Source: Begonia masoniana (Eukaryota > Streptophyta > Magnoliopsida > Cucurbitales > Begoniaceae). From it: 64,000 bases of DNA. A model generated the notes under the pieces. It ran no database searches and was not told the origin of the DNA. It saw nothing but the letters and a program-made list of their open reading frames with translations. The DNA lies in assembly GCA_022432975.1 (NCBI GenBank), contig CM039516.1, positions 27,747,571 through 27,811,570 on the forward strand. Direction: 5' to 3'. Both the position numbers and the translations under genes were made by a program. Below, one piece after another: positions 34,955-47,183 of the stretch (positions are counted from its first letter, which is position 1; the number at the start of each line of letters is the position of its first letter).

Positions 34955-35942
34955 CAAACAATAAACTTGAACAATCAACAACTTAATTAAGCCTAAACCT
35001 AACTACCCAATCTAATTACCCAAACGCAATATATCTCCAATTCCTCGATTTAACGTACATTCTTATGGTGTAGGCAAAGACGGCCAAACAAATCACGAAG
35101 ACTTACCTCGCGTGCATTGCAATTCAAGCTTCGTCCACGAGCGTTGTTCACCTAAGGCAATTCACAACAAATCGTAATGAAATCGAGTCTAAACCTTTAA
35201 ATCTCGAAAACTACAAACTCCTAGGTAAAGGAAACTTCCTAAAATTCTATTCCAGTTCATTGAGGCATTTCATCGAGCCATTTATGTTCAACACCTCAAA
35301 AACCTCCGTTAGTGGAGTTTCCCTAACCTCAAACAACCTCAAACCCTAATGTTCATCAATAAATCGATTAGCTTCGTCGAATAACCAGAAATATGTCAAT
35401 TAGAGGCATAACTACGCTCAATCTATCAATTTCAAACCTCAATCCACGTTTTCAACGAAAACCCTAACGAACCCTAACCATTTTAAACCCTAGAAATTGA
35501 AATCTAACGTTCCAAAACTATAGATTCTTACCTATGGAGTAAAGACAGTAAAAATGTGAAGGATCGATCGCCAGAGGAGAAGAATCGTCGCCGGAAGAGA
35601 GGAATCGCCACGGGAGGGAGAAATGTCGTGCGAAGGAGGGAGAAACGCAGGAGGAAGAAACCGTGTAAGTGTGAGGGAGGCTGAGATTTCGTGTTTTTAT
35701 TAAAATTTGGTTTGCAAAATTACTTAATTGCCCCTCCATTTGATTTCTATTTGTTTCTCCACTTATCTCGTTATTTGACTAACTATTCGATTTCTCCAAA
35801 TTTCCTTATTTCATCATAAATTCTAAATTATTATTAAGGCTCCATTAAAACTGTCCATTCACAAAACGGGCCTAATTTGACATATTTACAAAAATATCAT
35901 TATTTATTGGAATTACAAAATCCCGTAAAACAGGGTGTTACA
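34955..35942 (-). repeat. TE2 5' LTR, part 2
   Basis: Begins with the duplicated CAAAC and continues the LTR left at 13331. It includes the undisturbed version (GTAGGCAAAGACGGCC, about 35072) of the site where TE3 entered the other LTR. Ends GGGTGTTACA at 35942. Confidence 0.88.
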
Positions 35943-36761
35943 CTCTCCATTGAAGCAAGAAGCTGTAGCCAATATGCCGTCTTTCCGATCTTCTTCACAA
36001 TCAGGAAGGGCCCCACATAACGATGACTTAGCTCATCCTTTTTCCCGAACATCATAACACATTTGAATGGAGAAATCTTTAAATACACCTCGTCACCTTC
36101 CATGAACTCAAATTCTCTCCGTCTGTTATCGACATAGCTTTTCTGATGGCTCTGTGCTATCTCTGTACGCTATCTAATGACGGCGATCTTCTCTACTGTT
36201 TGCTGTAAAATATATGAGATGATTATACTGGCTTTGCCAACCTCGTCCCAAAACAGCAGAGATCTACACTTCCGACCATACAACGCTTCATATGAAGCCA
36301 TGCCAATTGTAGCTTGAAAGCTATTGTTGTATGAAAACTCAATCAACGGCAAATACTTACCCCACGAGCCTTGGAATTCCAACACACACGCTCTAAGCAT
36401 ATCCTCCAGAATTTGATTTGTTCTTTCTGCCTGTCCATCAGTCTGAGGATGAAATGCTGTACTGAAATTCAGTTGTGTCCCCATGGCTTTATGTAGACTT
36501 TTCCAAAACTTGGAAGTAAATCTCGGGCCTCGATCTGAAACTATCAAAATTGGAACCCCGTGTAGTTTGACAACCTCCTGTACATAAAGCTCAGCGAGAT
36601 AATCCAAGGAATATGTCATTATTACTGGTAGGAAGTGGGACGATTTTGTCAAACGGTCCACCATTACCCAGATTCTATCGTGTCCTTTCGTCGTCTTTGG
36701 GAGTCAAACTATAAAATCCATGGAAATTTATTCCCATTTCAACTATGGAATCGACAATGGC
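35943..36761 (-). pseudogene. TE1 integrase, core and C-terminal part
   Basis: Minus-strand integrase: WVMVDRLTKSSHFLPVIMT near 36680-36620, the second catalytic Asp in ILIVSDRGPRFTSKFW, the Glu in HPQTDGQAERTNQ, then [20 protein letters not shown] (36170-36664). The C-terminal MEGDEVYLKISPFKCVMMFGKK part is at 35948-36103. A stop lies near 36173 and a frame problem near 35960. The first catalytic Asp is near 36720, where the code is degraded. TE2 cuts the left side at 35943 and TE8 the right side at 36761. Confidence 0.87.
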
Positions 36762-36911
36762 TGTAACACCCGACAATCTTTGCCAAATGATTTTCTTAAC
36801 AAAATTAACTGTCACCTTTATTATTAATACTTGAATTTAATTTTAATGCCAAAGTTTATTTGATTTCTAATTTGGGGGTGGCAAAATGGTAATTAGAAAG
36901 GATCTTATTAA

Positions 36912-36919
36912 TATAAATA
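36912..36919 (+). promoter_or_regulatory. TATA box of TE8 5' LTR
   Basis: TATAAATA about 150 bp inside the LTR, matched by 56880-56887 in the 3' LTR and by TE4's box at the same distance. Likely start of transcription is about 30 bp downstream. Confidence 0.6.
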
Positions 36920-38317
36920 GAAAATGGAAACCTTAAACCTCACTAAAACCTCACTGTAGCCGACATTCTCCTCTGCGATTCTCCTCTGCGATTCTCGTCC
37001 TTCTAGAGCTCTCTCTCAGCCAGTAGCCCTTTCATCAACGACATACTCTTCATCCTTCTCACCGATACTCAGCTTACTAGGTAAGGCTTCGACAATACAG
37101 TGGTTGAGTATCCTTTTAGGTGTTGGTTGAGTTAGAGATTGAGATTCGGGTTTGCCTAATAATGAATAGAATTAGAGCATTATTAGCTATTAACGTAGTA
37201 TTTATGATTTTGATGATAACAAGTAGGAATTAGAATGTTGGCTGAGCTCGGGTAGTTAGAGAATCTGATTTCCCTTACTGATAAACTGGAATTTCTATGC
37301 GTACAAGGTGTTCAATAAAATGTCTAAATGAGATAACTTAGATCTTTAGGAATCTTTCTTAGTTAGGACTTTACTAGGTTTGAGTTTAGATTATTTAGGA
37401 TTTGATTTTAACTACGAAATATGAAATGTCATAGGTGAAGGAAGCTCAAGTGAAGGTACTACTCTGCTAAGGAATCCAGGTAAGTGAATGTGTAGGATTC
37501 TCGGCCATTAGGGCCTTACATCATAAGGATGCTAGGTAGAAACTGATACGATGATTAGAAGTTATTTAAGCTATTTTCTGTTACTTATGTTGGTGTTTGT
37601 TTTAAGTTAGTAAGATGGTTTGTATTTGGATGATTTACGGATGTTTGAGAACTATGTTATGTGATGTTCTGTTAGAGTTTATGAAGTTAACTGTCTAGTA
37701 TGATAATTTCCATAGTCTGATGATTTAAGAGCATTCATGTCATGCATCATGATTTACTCCTCAAGCATATGAAAATGATTTATGAATATGTTTTCCCCAT
37801 GAACAAGATATGAGAATGAATATGAAAACTATCTCAAACAACATGATTAAGTGAGGAATATGATTAAAATCACTGTCAACCCCCATTTTACGGCACAAAT
37901 CCTCCCTTAATAAATATGATGAAAACGATGAACAGAAACAAGAATGAAAAAATGATCATGAACATGTTTTCTCTCAACTGCACATTCATGAATACATGTT
38001 AGTTTGCATTCCTTACTAAGTAGGATGAGATTATATTTTAACATTGAGCTTTTGAAATTGTCTGGTTTAACTACTGAGTCTGGGATGATTATAAGGATAT
38101 GGAAAGAGTTATTTTAACTAAGTCTTCCGCTATAATAATTTTGGATGAGTCTCTGATTTTAATACATATGAGTGTTGAGTCAATGAGGTTTGAAGCCTGT
38201 GTGTGTCTGCATCCACCGATAGATGTTCCCTATCGGAAGATGTTAAGAGTTTGCATCCACCGATAGAGGATTTCTATCGGAAGACGTATTAAATAAACAT
38301 GTGGATGGCACATGTCT

Positions 38318-39840
38318 ATCGGTAGATGTAGTGTGTTTCATATACCGGATGGTATAAGTGTTGTTTTGTCGTCTAGCAATCGGTAGATGTAGTGTGTTTC
38401 ATATACCGGATGACATTAGAGTTGTTTTGTCGTCTAGCGATCGGTAGATGTAGTGTGTTTCATATACCGGATGACATTAGAGTTGTTTTGTCGTCTAGCG
38501 ATCGGTAGATGTAGTGTGTTTCATATACCGGATATAAGAGTTGTTTTGTCGTCTAGCGAACGGTAGATATAGTGTGTTTCATATACCGGATGATATAAGA
38601 GTTGTTTTGACTTTTAGCGATCGGTAGATGTAGTGTGTTTCATATACCGGATGACATTAGAGTTGTTTTGTCGTCTAGCGAACGGTAGATGTAGTGTGTT
38701 TCATATACCGGATATAAGAGTTGTTTTGTCGTCTAGCGATCGGTAGATGTAGTGTGTTTCATATACCGGATGACATTAGAGTTGTTTTGTCGTCTAGCGA
38801 TCGGTAGATGTAGTATGCTTCAAATACCGGATATAAGAGTTGTTTTGTCGTCTAGCGATCGGTAGATTAGATGGAGTATGCTTCAAATACCGGATATAAG
38901 AGTTGTTTTGTCGTCTAGCGATCGGTAGATGTAGTATGCTTCAAATACCGGATAATATAAGAGTTGTTTTGTCGTCTAACGATCGGTAGATGTAGTGTGT
39001 TTCATATACCGGATGACATTAGAGTTGTTTTGTCGTCTAGCGATCGGTAGATGTAGTATGCTTCAAATACCGGATATAAGAGTTGTTTTGTCGTCTAGCG
39101 ATCGGTAGATGTAGTATGCTTCAAATACCGGATATAAGAGTTGTTTTGTCGTCTAGCGAACGGTAGATATAGTGTGTTTCATATACCGGATGATATAAGA
39201 GTTGTTTTGTCGTCTAGCGATCGGTAGATGTAGTATGCTTCAAATACCGGATATAAGAGTTGTTTTGTCGTCTAGCGATCGGTAGATGTAGTGTGTTTCA
39301 TATACCGGATAATATAAGAGTTGTTTTGTCGTCTAGCGATCGGTAGATGTAGTATGCTTCAAATACCGGATATAAGAGTTGTTTTGTCGTCTAGCGATCG
39401 GTAGATGTAGTATGCTTCAAATACCGGATAATATAAGAGTTGTTTTGTCGTCTAACGATCGGTAGATGTAGTGTGTTTCATATACCGGATCATATAAGAG
39501 TTGTTTTGTCGTCTAGCGATCGGTACGGATAATATAAGAGTTGTTTTGTCGTCTAACGATCGGTAGATGTAGTGTGTTTCATATACCGGATCATATAAGA
39601 GTTGTTTTGTCGTCTAGCGATCGGTAGATGTAGTGTGTTTCATATATCGGATGATATAAGAGTTGTTTTGTCGTCTAGCGATTGGTAGATGTAGTATGCT
39701 TCAAATACCGGATTATATAAGAGTTGTTTTGTCATCTAGTGATCGGTAGATGTAGTGTGTTTCATATACCGGATGGTATAAGTGTTGTTTTGTCGTCTAG
39801 CGATCGGCAGATGTAGTGTGTTTCAATACCGGATGATATA
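38318..39840. repeat. 61-bp minisatellite in TE8 5' LTR, about 26 units
   Basis: Units of 55-61 bp such as ATCGGTAGATGTAGTGTGTT...TTGTTTTGTCGTCTAGCG. Two main variants (TGTGTTTCATATACCGGATGA and TATGCTTCAAATACCGGATA types) alternate in an irregular higher-order pattern. ATCGGTA and TACCGGAT within a unit can pair, so each unit can fold as a small hairpin. A partial unit at about 39522-39535 marks a break. No coding capacity. Confidence 0.95.
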
Positions 39841-40185
39841 GATTTTCACTACCGGCAGAAGCGAACTCTATGCTTGTCGTTTAGCGATCGACAGGAGCAA
39901 GTGAATGAGTATTGAGTTCTGTCGTTTTATGATCGGCAGATGCGAGTTTATTTCTCTATCGGTAGATGCAGTTTAAGAGTTGAAGTTCCTGCTCATTGGC
40001 TGAAGCATTTTGCACTGCTCGCCGGCAGATGTGTAATGTATTTTATTGCTGAGTGATGTCTTGAGCCAAGTTATGTTTTAAAAAAAATATAAAGGAGTAT
40101 AACTGAAGTAAAATTAGTAAGGATATATGGATAAGTCTAAAAGAGTCATGGTTTGGTCTCGGACCTACTGGGGTCGTTACAATTA

Positions 40186-40197
40186 TGGTATCAGAGC
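40186..40197 (+). other. primer binding site of TE8
   Basis: TGGTATCAGAGC, an exact match to the usual initiator tRNA-Met site, 4 bp after the LTR end at 40181. Confidence 0.9.
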
Positions 40198-40343
40198 AAA
40201 ACCGGGTTCTAAAATTGATTCTGCAGACTGCCTCCCAGCACAGATTGCCACCTAAGTACACTCCAACAACTGTAAGTGTTTATGATTTTAGTAATGTCAT
40301 TAAGTTAAGATATGTTATGATTATTTTCTTAAGAATCCCAAAA

Positions 40344-42158
40344 ATGGTGAGGGGACAACAGAGTGAAGACAATGTGGATAGTACCACTATTGCTCAGCTA
40401 ACGGAGTTGGTTATACGCCAATCACGCCAAATCGAGCAGCTTATGACCACCAGGGAAGAGCATGGGAACTCTAGCTCTAATGCAATCCATGATGGTGGCG
40501 AGCGCTTCCATAGACTTAGACCCCCAACATTTAATGGCCAAGTTTCGGATCCTGTTTATGCTGAGGAGTGGATTCGGAAAATGGAGGAAATGTTCAAGTA
40601 CGCCAAGGTCGATGAAGGAAATAGGGTCACTTATGCTAGTTTTTCATCTGGAGCTGAGTGCAAGGCATTGGTGGGACTCAATCCAGAGCACCATTAATGC
40701 AGAAGCTATGACCTGGGAAATGTTTAAGACTTCTTTCTTTGATAAATATTTCAATGGGACCGTTCGAGCCAGCAAGAAGAAGGAGTTCATGAATTTGCGT
40801 CAAACCTGCTCTGTGGCGGATTACATATGTAGGTTTGAGTCTTTATCACAGTTTGCTCCCCGATTAGTTGAGGATGATGAGGATAAGATTCATCAGTTCG
40901 TTCAAGGATTGAAGCCGAGTTTGTATATGAAAGTAAAGACTGCTGGAATACATGATATACCATATGGTGAGGTGACGGCTAAGGCCTTGGAACTAGAAGA
41001 AGCCGAGATAACAACATATGCACAGCGTGAACAGCCAAGGAAGTTCATTAAGGAGGCTCAGCCGCCACCACGTCAGAACAAAGGATGGCAACCGCAACAG
41101 AACAGAGGACCACAACAGCAACAGCAAGGTATAAAGAGACCCTTCAATCCAAATGATGATCAAGGAAAAGAAAAAACGACCATTAGCCCCTCTATGCTTC
41201 AACTACCAGAAGAACCACCATGGCGAGTGCAAGCTACACTCTGGCCGTTGCTACAGATGTGACAAGGTCGAGCATGTAGTCACAGACTGCCCCATGCCAC
41301 CAGACCCCAATCAAGCAAGAATAGCACCAAGAGTCTTTGCTGTGATGGAGGACGAAGATGCTGTGCAGCATATAGTCATAACAGGTACAATTATGGTCTG
41401 TGGTATTTCTGCTTACACACTTATAGACACGGGGGCCACCCACTCATTTATAGCAACCCTGTTTGTCTGTAAGCATAAGTTAGGATACTTACCAGCTGAT
41501 AGGCCTTATAGTGTCATGTTACCGTCAGGGAAATCTTTACATTCGGAACAGATAGTGAAGGGTGACATTGTGTCCTTAAGAGATAAGAAGTTATATGTAG
41601 AATTGATTGTAATTGACATGAAGAGATATGAAGTCATATTAGGAATGGATTGGTTATCCAGACACTATGCCACAATAAGTTGTAGGTCTGGATTAGTTAA
41701 GTTTCGACCCCCAAATGGAGATCGGTATACCTTCCAAGCTATCCCAAAAATAAGTAAAATACCGATTATATCCTCACTAAAGACTCAACGGATATTGAAA
41801 GATGGCTTTGAGAGTTACCTAGCTAGTATAATGGATATTCGGGTGAAGAATAAAATAGAATTACAAGATATTTCTATAGTCCGAGAGTTCCCTAAAGCAT
41901 TCTTGGATGATTTGCCAGGATTACCACCTGATAGAGAAATAGAGTTTGTGATTGATACATATCCCGAGGCATTACCTGTATCTAAGAATCCTTACCGTAT
42001 GGCACCTGTTGAATTAAAGGAATTAAAAGTCCAACTACAAGAACTAGTAGACAAGGGATTTATACGCCCTAGTAGTTCTCCCTGGGGTGCACCTGTTTTA
42101 TTCGTTAAGAAGAAAGATGGTTCTCTTAGAATGTGCATTGACTACAAAGAGCTAAATA
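40344..42158 (+). pseudogene. TE8 gag, protease and reverse transcriptase N-terminus
   Basis: Gag begins with MVRGQQSEDN at 40344. An in-frame ATG at 40185 lies in the primer site and is not the start. Gag capsid motifs (DPVYAEEWIRKMEEMFKYAK, DYICRFESLSQFAP) continue after a frameshift near 40645, with a second frameshift near 41165. Then follow a degraded first knuckle ([12 protein letters not shown]), an intact second one ([14 protein letters not shown]), protease [12 protein letters not shown] (about 41413), and reverse transcriptase up to [19 protein letters not shown]9 is inserted right there at 42158, and the frame resumes at 54083. Confidence 0.92.
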
Positions 42159-44078
42159 TGTAACGTCCCTAAAACTGTACCCATTTTTCCGTACCTATTT
42201 TCTTTTTATCCTTATACTTTAAATAAACTCTAAGCGAAATTTAAACCGGAATCAGAATTTGTTTAGAAATTATTTAAAACATATCTCCAATTAATTTATT
42301 AAAACTAAAGAAAAACATTTAATAAAACAATTAAAGTTAAATCAGAAATAGAAGGGAGGGCAGAATAGACATTTTTCAAGGAAAGGAGAGCGGCGACCGA
42401 TCGCTGCTCATTGCAGCGATCGATCCCCCGAGATCGATCGCTGCAGCGATTCAAGGCATGCCTCTCTAGAATCCGATTCCAGAGAGCAAAACTCAAATTT
42501 TTATTTCACTAACCCTGCACACCACACTTCACAAATTTCTCACAAACTCTAACATAATATCACTCGTTTCCTAAAGTCACACAACCGATATACACGTTAA
42601 ACTTTCGGGAAAACGATTTGCATGGATACGTTTGAAAACCGACAATTCCACCTGTTTTAATTCACTAAGCAGTTTCCAACAAAACTTTATAAAAACAGTT
42701 TATAAAACAGGTTTCCAAAACGTTTAAAACATCCACATAAACCTATCCACTATCAGATCCAATCATCCTAAAATGTTCTAACTTTATACATATATACCCA
42801 AAATAACCCAATACCCTCAAAATGCATACGTACATCCCCACGGGTCGGTTAAGCATCGACTGCACAACACACCACCGCAATCCATCTTCCGTCAACTGCC
42901 TCACACATCAGGAGGAGGAACGTCGTCCTCACCTGGCTCGATGTCACCTAAAACGTCACCTACACCATACAGACACAATATAAACTAAAGGCTCAGTAAA
43001 TTCTACGTAAATGCAGATATATGCAGTGCGTATGGAGTTCAGAAATCATGCATACATACAGAGCGTCGCAGACAGAATATCACCGAGATCTCATCCCCCT
43101 AACTGAAGGGGGCCCATCCAGTGGTCGGACTACCCCGTACGGATAGAGGAGGGGGGTACACGCTTACAACACGTACAGCCGTGCTTGAGCCCCACCTCGC
43201 GTGACCAGATAACAGATTACGTTCATTAGTTATATTACATGAGATGTGGTATCGGCCAGACCCTTAATCAGCCCGCACAATAGTTCGATAGCCCCCAATT
43301 TCTCGGCCACATCGGTTTTCTGAAAACATCGTGCGGAAATTCATTTTCATGCCAAGTTAAAATATGTGATGCATGAACAGTTCAATATAAATGTAAACAA
43401 TCAAGCATGCTTACCATCAAGACTGTAAAGGAAATAACCTACAAAAATGTTTAAACCTAACTACCCAACCAAAGCAATTTAAACACACAATACTCGAAGA
43501 TCCTCGACGCGACATCGAAGTACGGTGTAGGCCAATCGGCCAGAGTAAGTCACGAGAACTTACCTTGATCGCGCTGAACCTCGAGCTCTGTCCACGAGAG
43601 TTGTTCGCCTGAGGCAAAACACGACATTTGCCATTAAGACAAGTTTAAGCTACTAAACGTCCAAATTTTACGAAACCTTAACTAAAGAAATTTCCTAAAT
43701 CTTGAAATTTCACAAAATCTAACATTTTTTCTAAACCAATTAGATTCGTCCACTAACGTCTAATACGTTCAATTTATACTTAATCACGGCAAATCTAAAA
43801 ATTTCGAACCTTAAATCGCATTTTTAACAAAACCCTAATCATAAACCCTAACCGTTAAACTTCGCAAAAACTGAAAACTAGTGCTCTAGAATCGTAGATT
43901 CATACCTAAGGTTGCGAGAGGAGGAGAAAACACAAAGAACGGAGGAAGAACAAAGTCAGAAATGTTAAATCGCCGCGGGTAAACAGAGAGAAAGCTCTCT
44001 GGATCTTCAGGAAGCCCAGAAGAAATGAGGAGAAGAGAGATTTGTGATATTTTTATAATTTTGGTTTGGCAAATTACC
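42159..44078 (-). repeat. TE9 solo LTR, part 1
   Basis: Carries a palindrome cluster at 42393-42450 (GCGATCGATC and GATCGATCGC cores) next to CTCTCTAGAATC...GATTCCAGAGAG, the same arrangement as in the TE10 and TE2 LTRs. Ends at TTACC (44074-44078). No gene. Confidence 0.88.
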
Positions 44079-46573
44079 TGTCGCAACCCCGACACTGTAC
44101 CCAATTTCCCGTACTATTTTTTTATCCCTATACTTTAAATAAACTCTATGTGGACTTTAAGCGAAACTAAACCAATTTAATTTAAACTTAAAACATTTAT
44201 TTAAAACCATTAAAAACTAATTAAAACTATCGGCCAACAAAAACAGATGAAAACAGGGGCAGAAACGGAAAAGTCGCCCAAAAAGGAATGGGCGATCGAT
44301 CGCCCAAAACAGGCGATCGATCGCCTGACTTAAAAACAAGAGGGGCGAATGTTCGCCCCTCACCAAGGGCGAACGTTCGCCCCATGGGCGATCATTTTCG
44401 CCAAGCGATCGCCCCTATGGCGATCGCTTGGCAACTTCTCTGGAAAATCCAGAGAAGTTGACAAACAGGGGGGGCGAACGATCGCCCTCCCTGGCGATCG
44501 TTCGGCAGCCCCTCTGGAATCACTTCCCAGAGAGCTCGCCCCCCCTTCTTTTCTCTCTTCGATCCTTCCTCTGCAAACCAAATTCAACATAATAAACCCT
44601 TTCTCCCTGCATACAATTAACACTTCACCAATCCCTCATTTAACGACTCAAAACACATTTCAAAACATAGCCTATTTTCATAAAAATAAATTGCGTGGTT
44701 CGGTTTAAAAACTGAACTTTTCCCTAATACCAAACATTTACATAATATATTTTCAAACATTTAAAAAAAACAAAACATAAACCTATCCACTATCCAAGCC
44801 AGACAACCTAAGATATTTCCAACTATACAATAATTCATAATAAGCCGAGTTTGCCCAAAACCCTCAAAATACCTAACCGTTATCCCCACGGGTCAACATA
44901 CGCGACAACTGCTCATGCACACCACCGCAACCGTGCTTCTTCAATCATCCTGTACATCGGGCGGAGGAACATCGTTCTCACCTGCTTCGATATCACGTAA
45001 ATCATACAGACACACTATGAGATAAAAATCTCAGTAAATCCTACGTAAATGCAGATGCGTGCAGTGCATATGGAGTTCAGAAATCATGCATACATACAGA
45101 GTGTCGCAGACAGTATATCACCGAGATCTCATCCCCTAACCGAAGGGGGCCCATCCAACGGTCGGACTACCCCGTGCGGTTAGAGGAGGGTGGTACACGC
45201 TTACAACACGTACAGCCGTGCCTGAGTCCCACCTCGCTTGACCAGATAACAGATTACGTTCATTAGTTACGTTACATGAGATGTGGTATCGGCCAGACCC
45301 TTAATCGGCCCGCACGATAGATCAAGAGCCCCAATTTCTGGGCCACGTGGTTTTATGAAAACATCGTGCAGAAATTCGTTTTTCATGACAAGTTAAAATA
45401 CGTGATGCATGAACAGTTCACAATAAATGTAAACAAACAAACATGCGTACCATCAAGACTATAAAAGAAATAACCTACAAACGCTTAAACCTAACTACCC
45501 AACAAAAGCAGTTAAACACACAATACTCTAAGATCCTCGACGCGACATCGAAGTACGGTGTAGGCCAATCGGCCAGAGTAAGTCACGAGAACTTACCTCG
45601 TGTCCGCTGCAGCTCAAGCTCCGTCCACGAGCATTGTTTGTCTGAGGCAAAACACAATATCGACGTTAAAACTAATTTAAGCTTCTAAACGTCCAAATTG
45701 ACAAAACCTTAACTAAAGAATTTTCTTAAAACTTCTAACTTAATTATTCGAAGCATATCGATGAACAATTTACGATCGATACTTCGAAACTACAATTTAC
45801 GAGTTTTTTTCTAAAACCCGAAAATTCTTAAATTCTAACATTCGTCCAAAATCAATTAACTTTATCCAATAACGTTCAATACGCTCATTAAATTCAAAAC
45901 TATGGCTAACCTATCGATTACGAACCCTAAATCACGTTTTAACAAAAATCTATACGAAACCCTAAAAGTTAAACTTCGTGAAAACTGAACTATAACGCTC
46001 CAAAAGCATAGAATCTTACCTAGGGTTGTGAGACGAGAAGAAAATGTGAAGGATTGGAGGTCGTCAGAGGAAGAACGAGCGCCGGCGGAAGAGAATCGTT
46101 GTTGATCGCCGGAGGGAAAGGAGAAGTCGCGGAAGAGGAGAAATGGCGTGGAGAAGAAGAAGAGTTTTGTTTTTAAATTTAATATTGACTTTGCATTTTA
46201 CCATTTTGCCCTTCCTTTGATTTTCTATTTATTTCGTCATTCGTTTCGTTAATTAACTAGCTATTCGGTTCCACCAAATCTCCTTATTTCACCAATAAGT
46301 CCAACTCATTATTTGAGATTTATTAAAATTGTCTTTTCGCAAATCGGACCACGTTTACTATTTTTATTGAAACGTCCTTTGCATTACGAGAAACTTAATT
46401 ACTCGGAATATAGCGTTATTACTCCGAAAATTCCCGTAAATTCCTTAAAATTCCAATTAATAATTAGGATCATAATGGCGCTTCCTTTTTGTAAAACGAG
46501 TTTGATTTGACATATTTATAGAAAATGCTGATATATATTATAATCTAAAATTCCGTACAAGCCAGATATTACA
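44079..46573 (-). repeat. TE10 3' LTR
   Basis: 2495 bp, TGTCGCAACCCC to GATATTACA. Very similar to 51161-53704. A dense palindrome cluster lies at 44288-44516. Open frames over 44349-44708 and 45443-45688 recur in the other LTR and match no protein family. Confidence 0.92.
44288..44516. repeat. palindrome cluster in TE10 3' LTR
   Basis: Within 230 bp: two GGCGATCGATCGCC palindromes (44290-44327), AGGGGCGAA-TG-TTCGCCCCT (44341-44360), GGGCGAACGTTCGCCC (about 44368-44383), a stem with arms CCAAGCGATCGCC/GGCGATCGCTTGG (44401-44431), a 12-bp-arm hairpin AACTTCTCTGGA/CCAGAGAAGTT (44433-44459), then GGGCGAACGATCGCCC. The core sequences differ but remain self-complementary. The 5' LTR has the same cluster (51376-51608) with one extra GGCGAACGTTCGCC unit. 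Confidence 0.9.
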
Positions 46574-46613
46574 TTCCACCCACCTTATTTAGATATTTGT
46601 CCACAAAATTAAA

Positions 46614-47183
46614 TCACACAAACAAATCAGGATATTTAGTCATCATATCCTGCTGTCGCTCCCACGTAGCTTCCTCCACCTCGTGGTTCCGCCACAAAAC
46701 TTTGACCAGCGGAATCTCCTTGTTGCGTAATACCTTGATGGAAAACTCCAAAATACGCATCGGCCTCTCCTCATACGTCAAGGTAGGCTGTATCTCAATC
46801 TCTGAAGCTTCCACGGCATGTGATGGATTTCGTAGACATCTCCAAAGCATAGACACGTGGAATACATCGTGGATATCCTTCATAGAAGCCGGAAGCTGTA
46901 GTCTGTACGCCAATTTCCCGATCCTCTTCAGAATAGGAAAGGGGCCCACATATCGAGGGTTTAACTTACCCCTCCTTCCAAACCTCGCAACGCCTTTGAA
47001 CGGAGAAACTTTAAGATAAACTTCGTCACCTTCCTCGAACTCCAGCTCTCTCCGTCTCGTGTCAGCATAGCTCTTTTGTCTGCTCTGAGCTACCTCAATA
47101 CGCTGTCGAATAATGGCAATCTTCTCTGCCGTTTGCTGTAGGATCTCAGGACCAACGATGTGGCCTCGCCAACCTCGTCCCAA
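46614..47183 (-). pseudogene. TE10 integrase C-terminus and chromodomain
   Basis: 189 codons: integrase C-terminal region (GDEVYLKVSPFKGVARFGRR, GPFPILKRIGKLAYRLQLP, VFHVSMLWRCLRNPSHAVE), then the chromodomain-like tail (VLRNKEIPLVKVLWRNHEVEEATWERQQDMM), stop at 46614. It overlaps the preceding piece out of frame at 47090-47183, so a frameshift near 47150 separates it from the integrase core. In the family the tail targets heterochromatin. Confidence 0.92.

Larger units (their letters stand above)
2949..35942 (-). mobile_element. TE2: internally deleted gypsy element nested in TE1
   Basis: Bounded by TGTAACGACCC at 2949 and GGGTGTTACA ending 35942, with a perfect 5-bp target duplication CTCTC (2944-2948, 35943-35947). 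The left LTR is split by TE3, the right LTR by TE4. Its own internal region is only 11635-11987 (353 bp): the last about 80 codons of pol, then directly the leader and a decayed primer site. Everything else of gag-pol is deleted, so it would need proteins from a relative to move. Confidence 0.9.
36762..40181 (+). repeat. TE8 5' LTR
   Basis: 3420 bp, TGTAACACCC to GTCGTTACA. Contains a TATA box (36912-36919), perfect hairpins CCGATAG...CTATCGG (about 38216-38236 and 38260-38280) and the minisatellite (38318-39840). Compared with the 3' LTR it lacks about 60 bp near 37855 and about 190 bp near 38021, so both LTRs changed after insertion. Confidence 0.9.

Noticed and set aside
38318..39840. Regular repeats resembling a CRISPR array
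   Set aside because: Units are directly adjacent with no unique spacers, the context is plant LTR, and there are no cas genes. It is a minisatellite.
40186..40197. tRNA gene suggested by tRNA-Met-like sequences at many places
   Set aside because: Only the 12-13 bp complementary to the tRNA 3' end are present, always next to an LTR. They are primer binding sites.
40185..40343. In-frame ATG at 40185 as the start of TE8 gag
   Set aside because: It overlaps the primer binding site. The conserved gag start MVRGQQ is at 40344, as in TE4.
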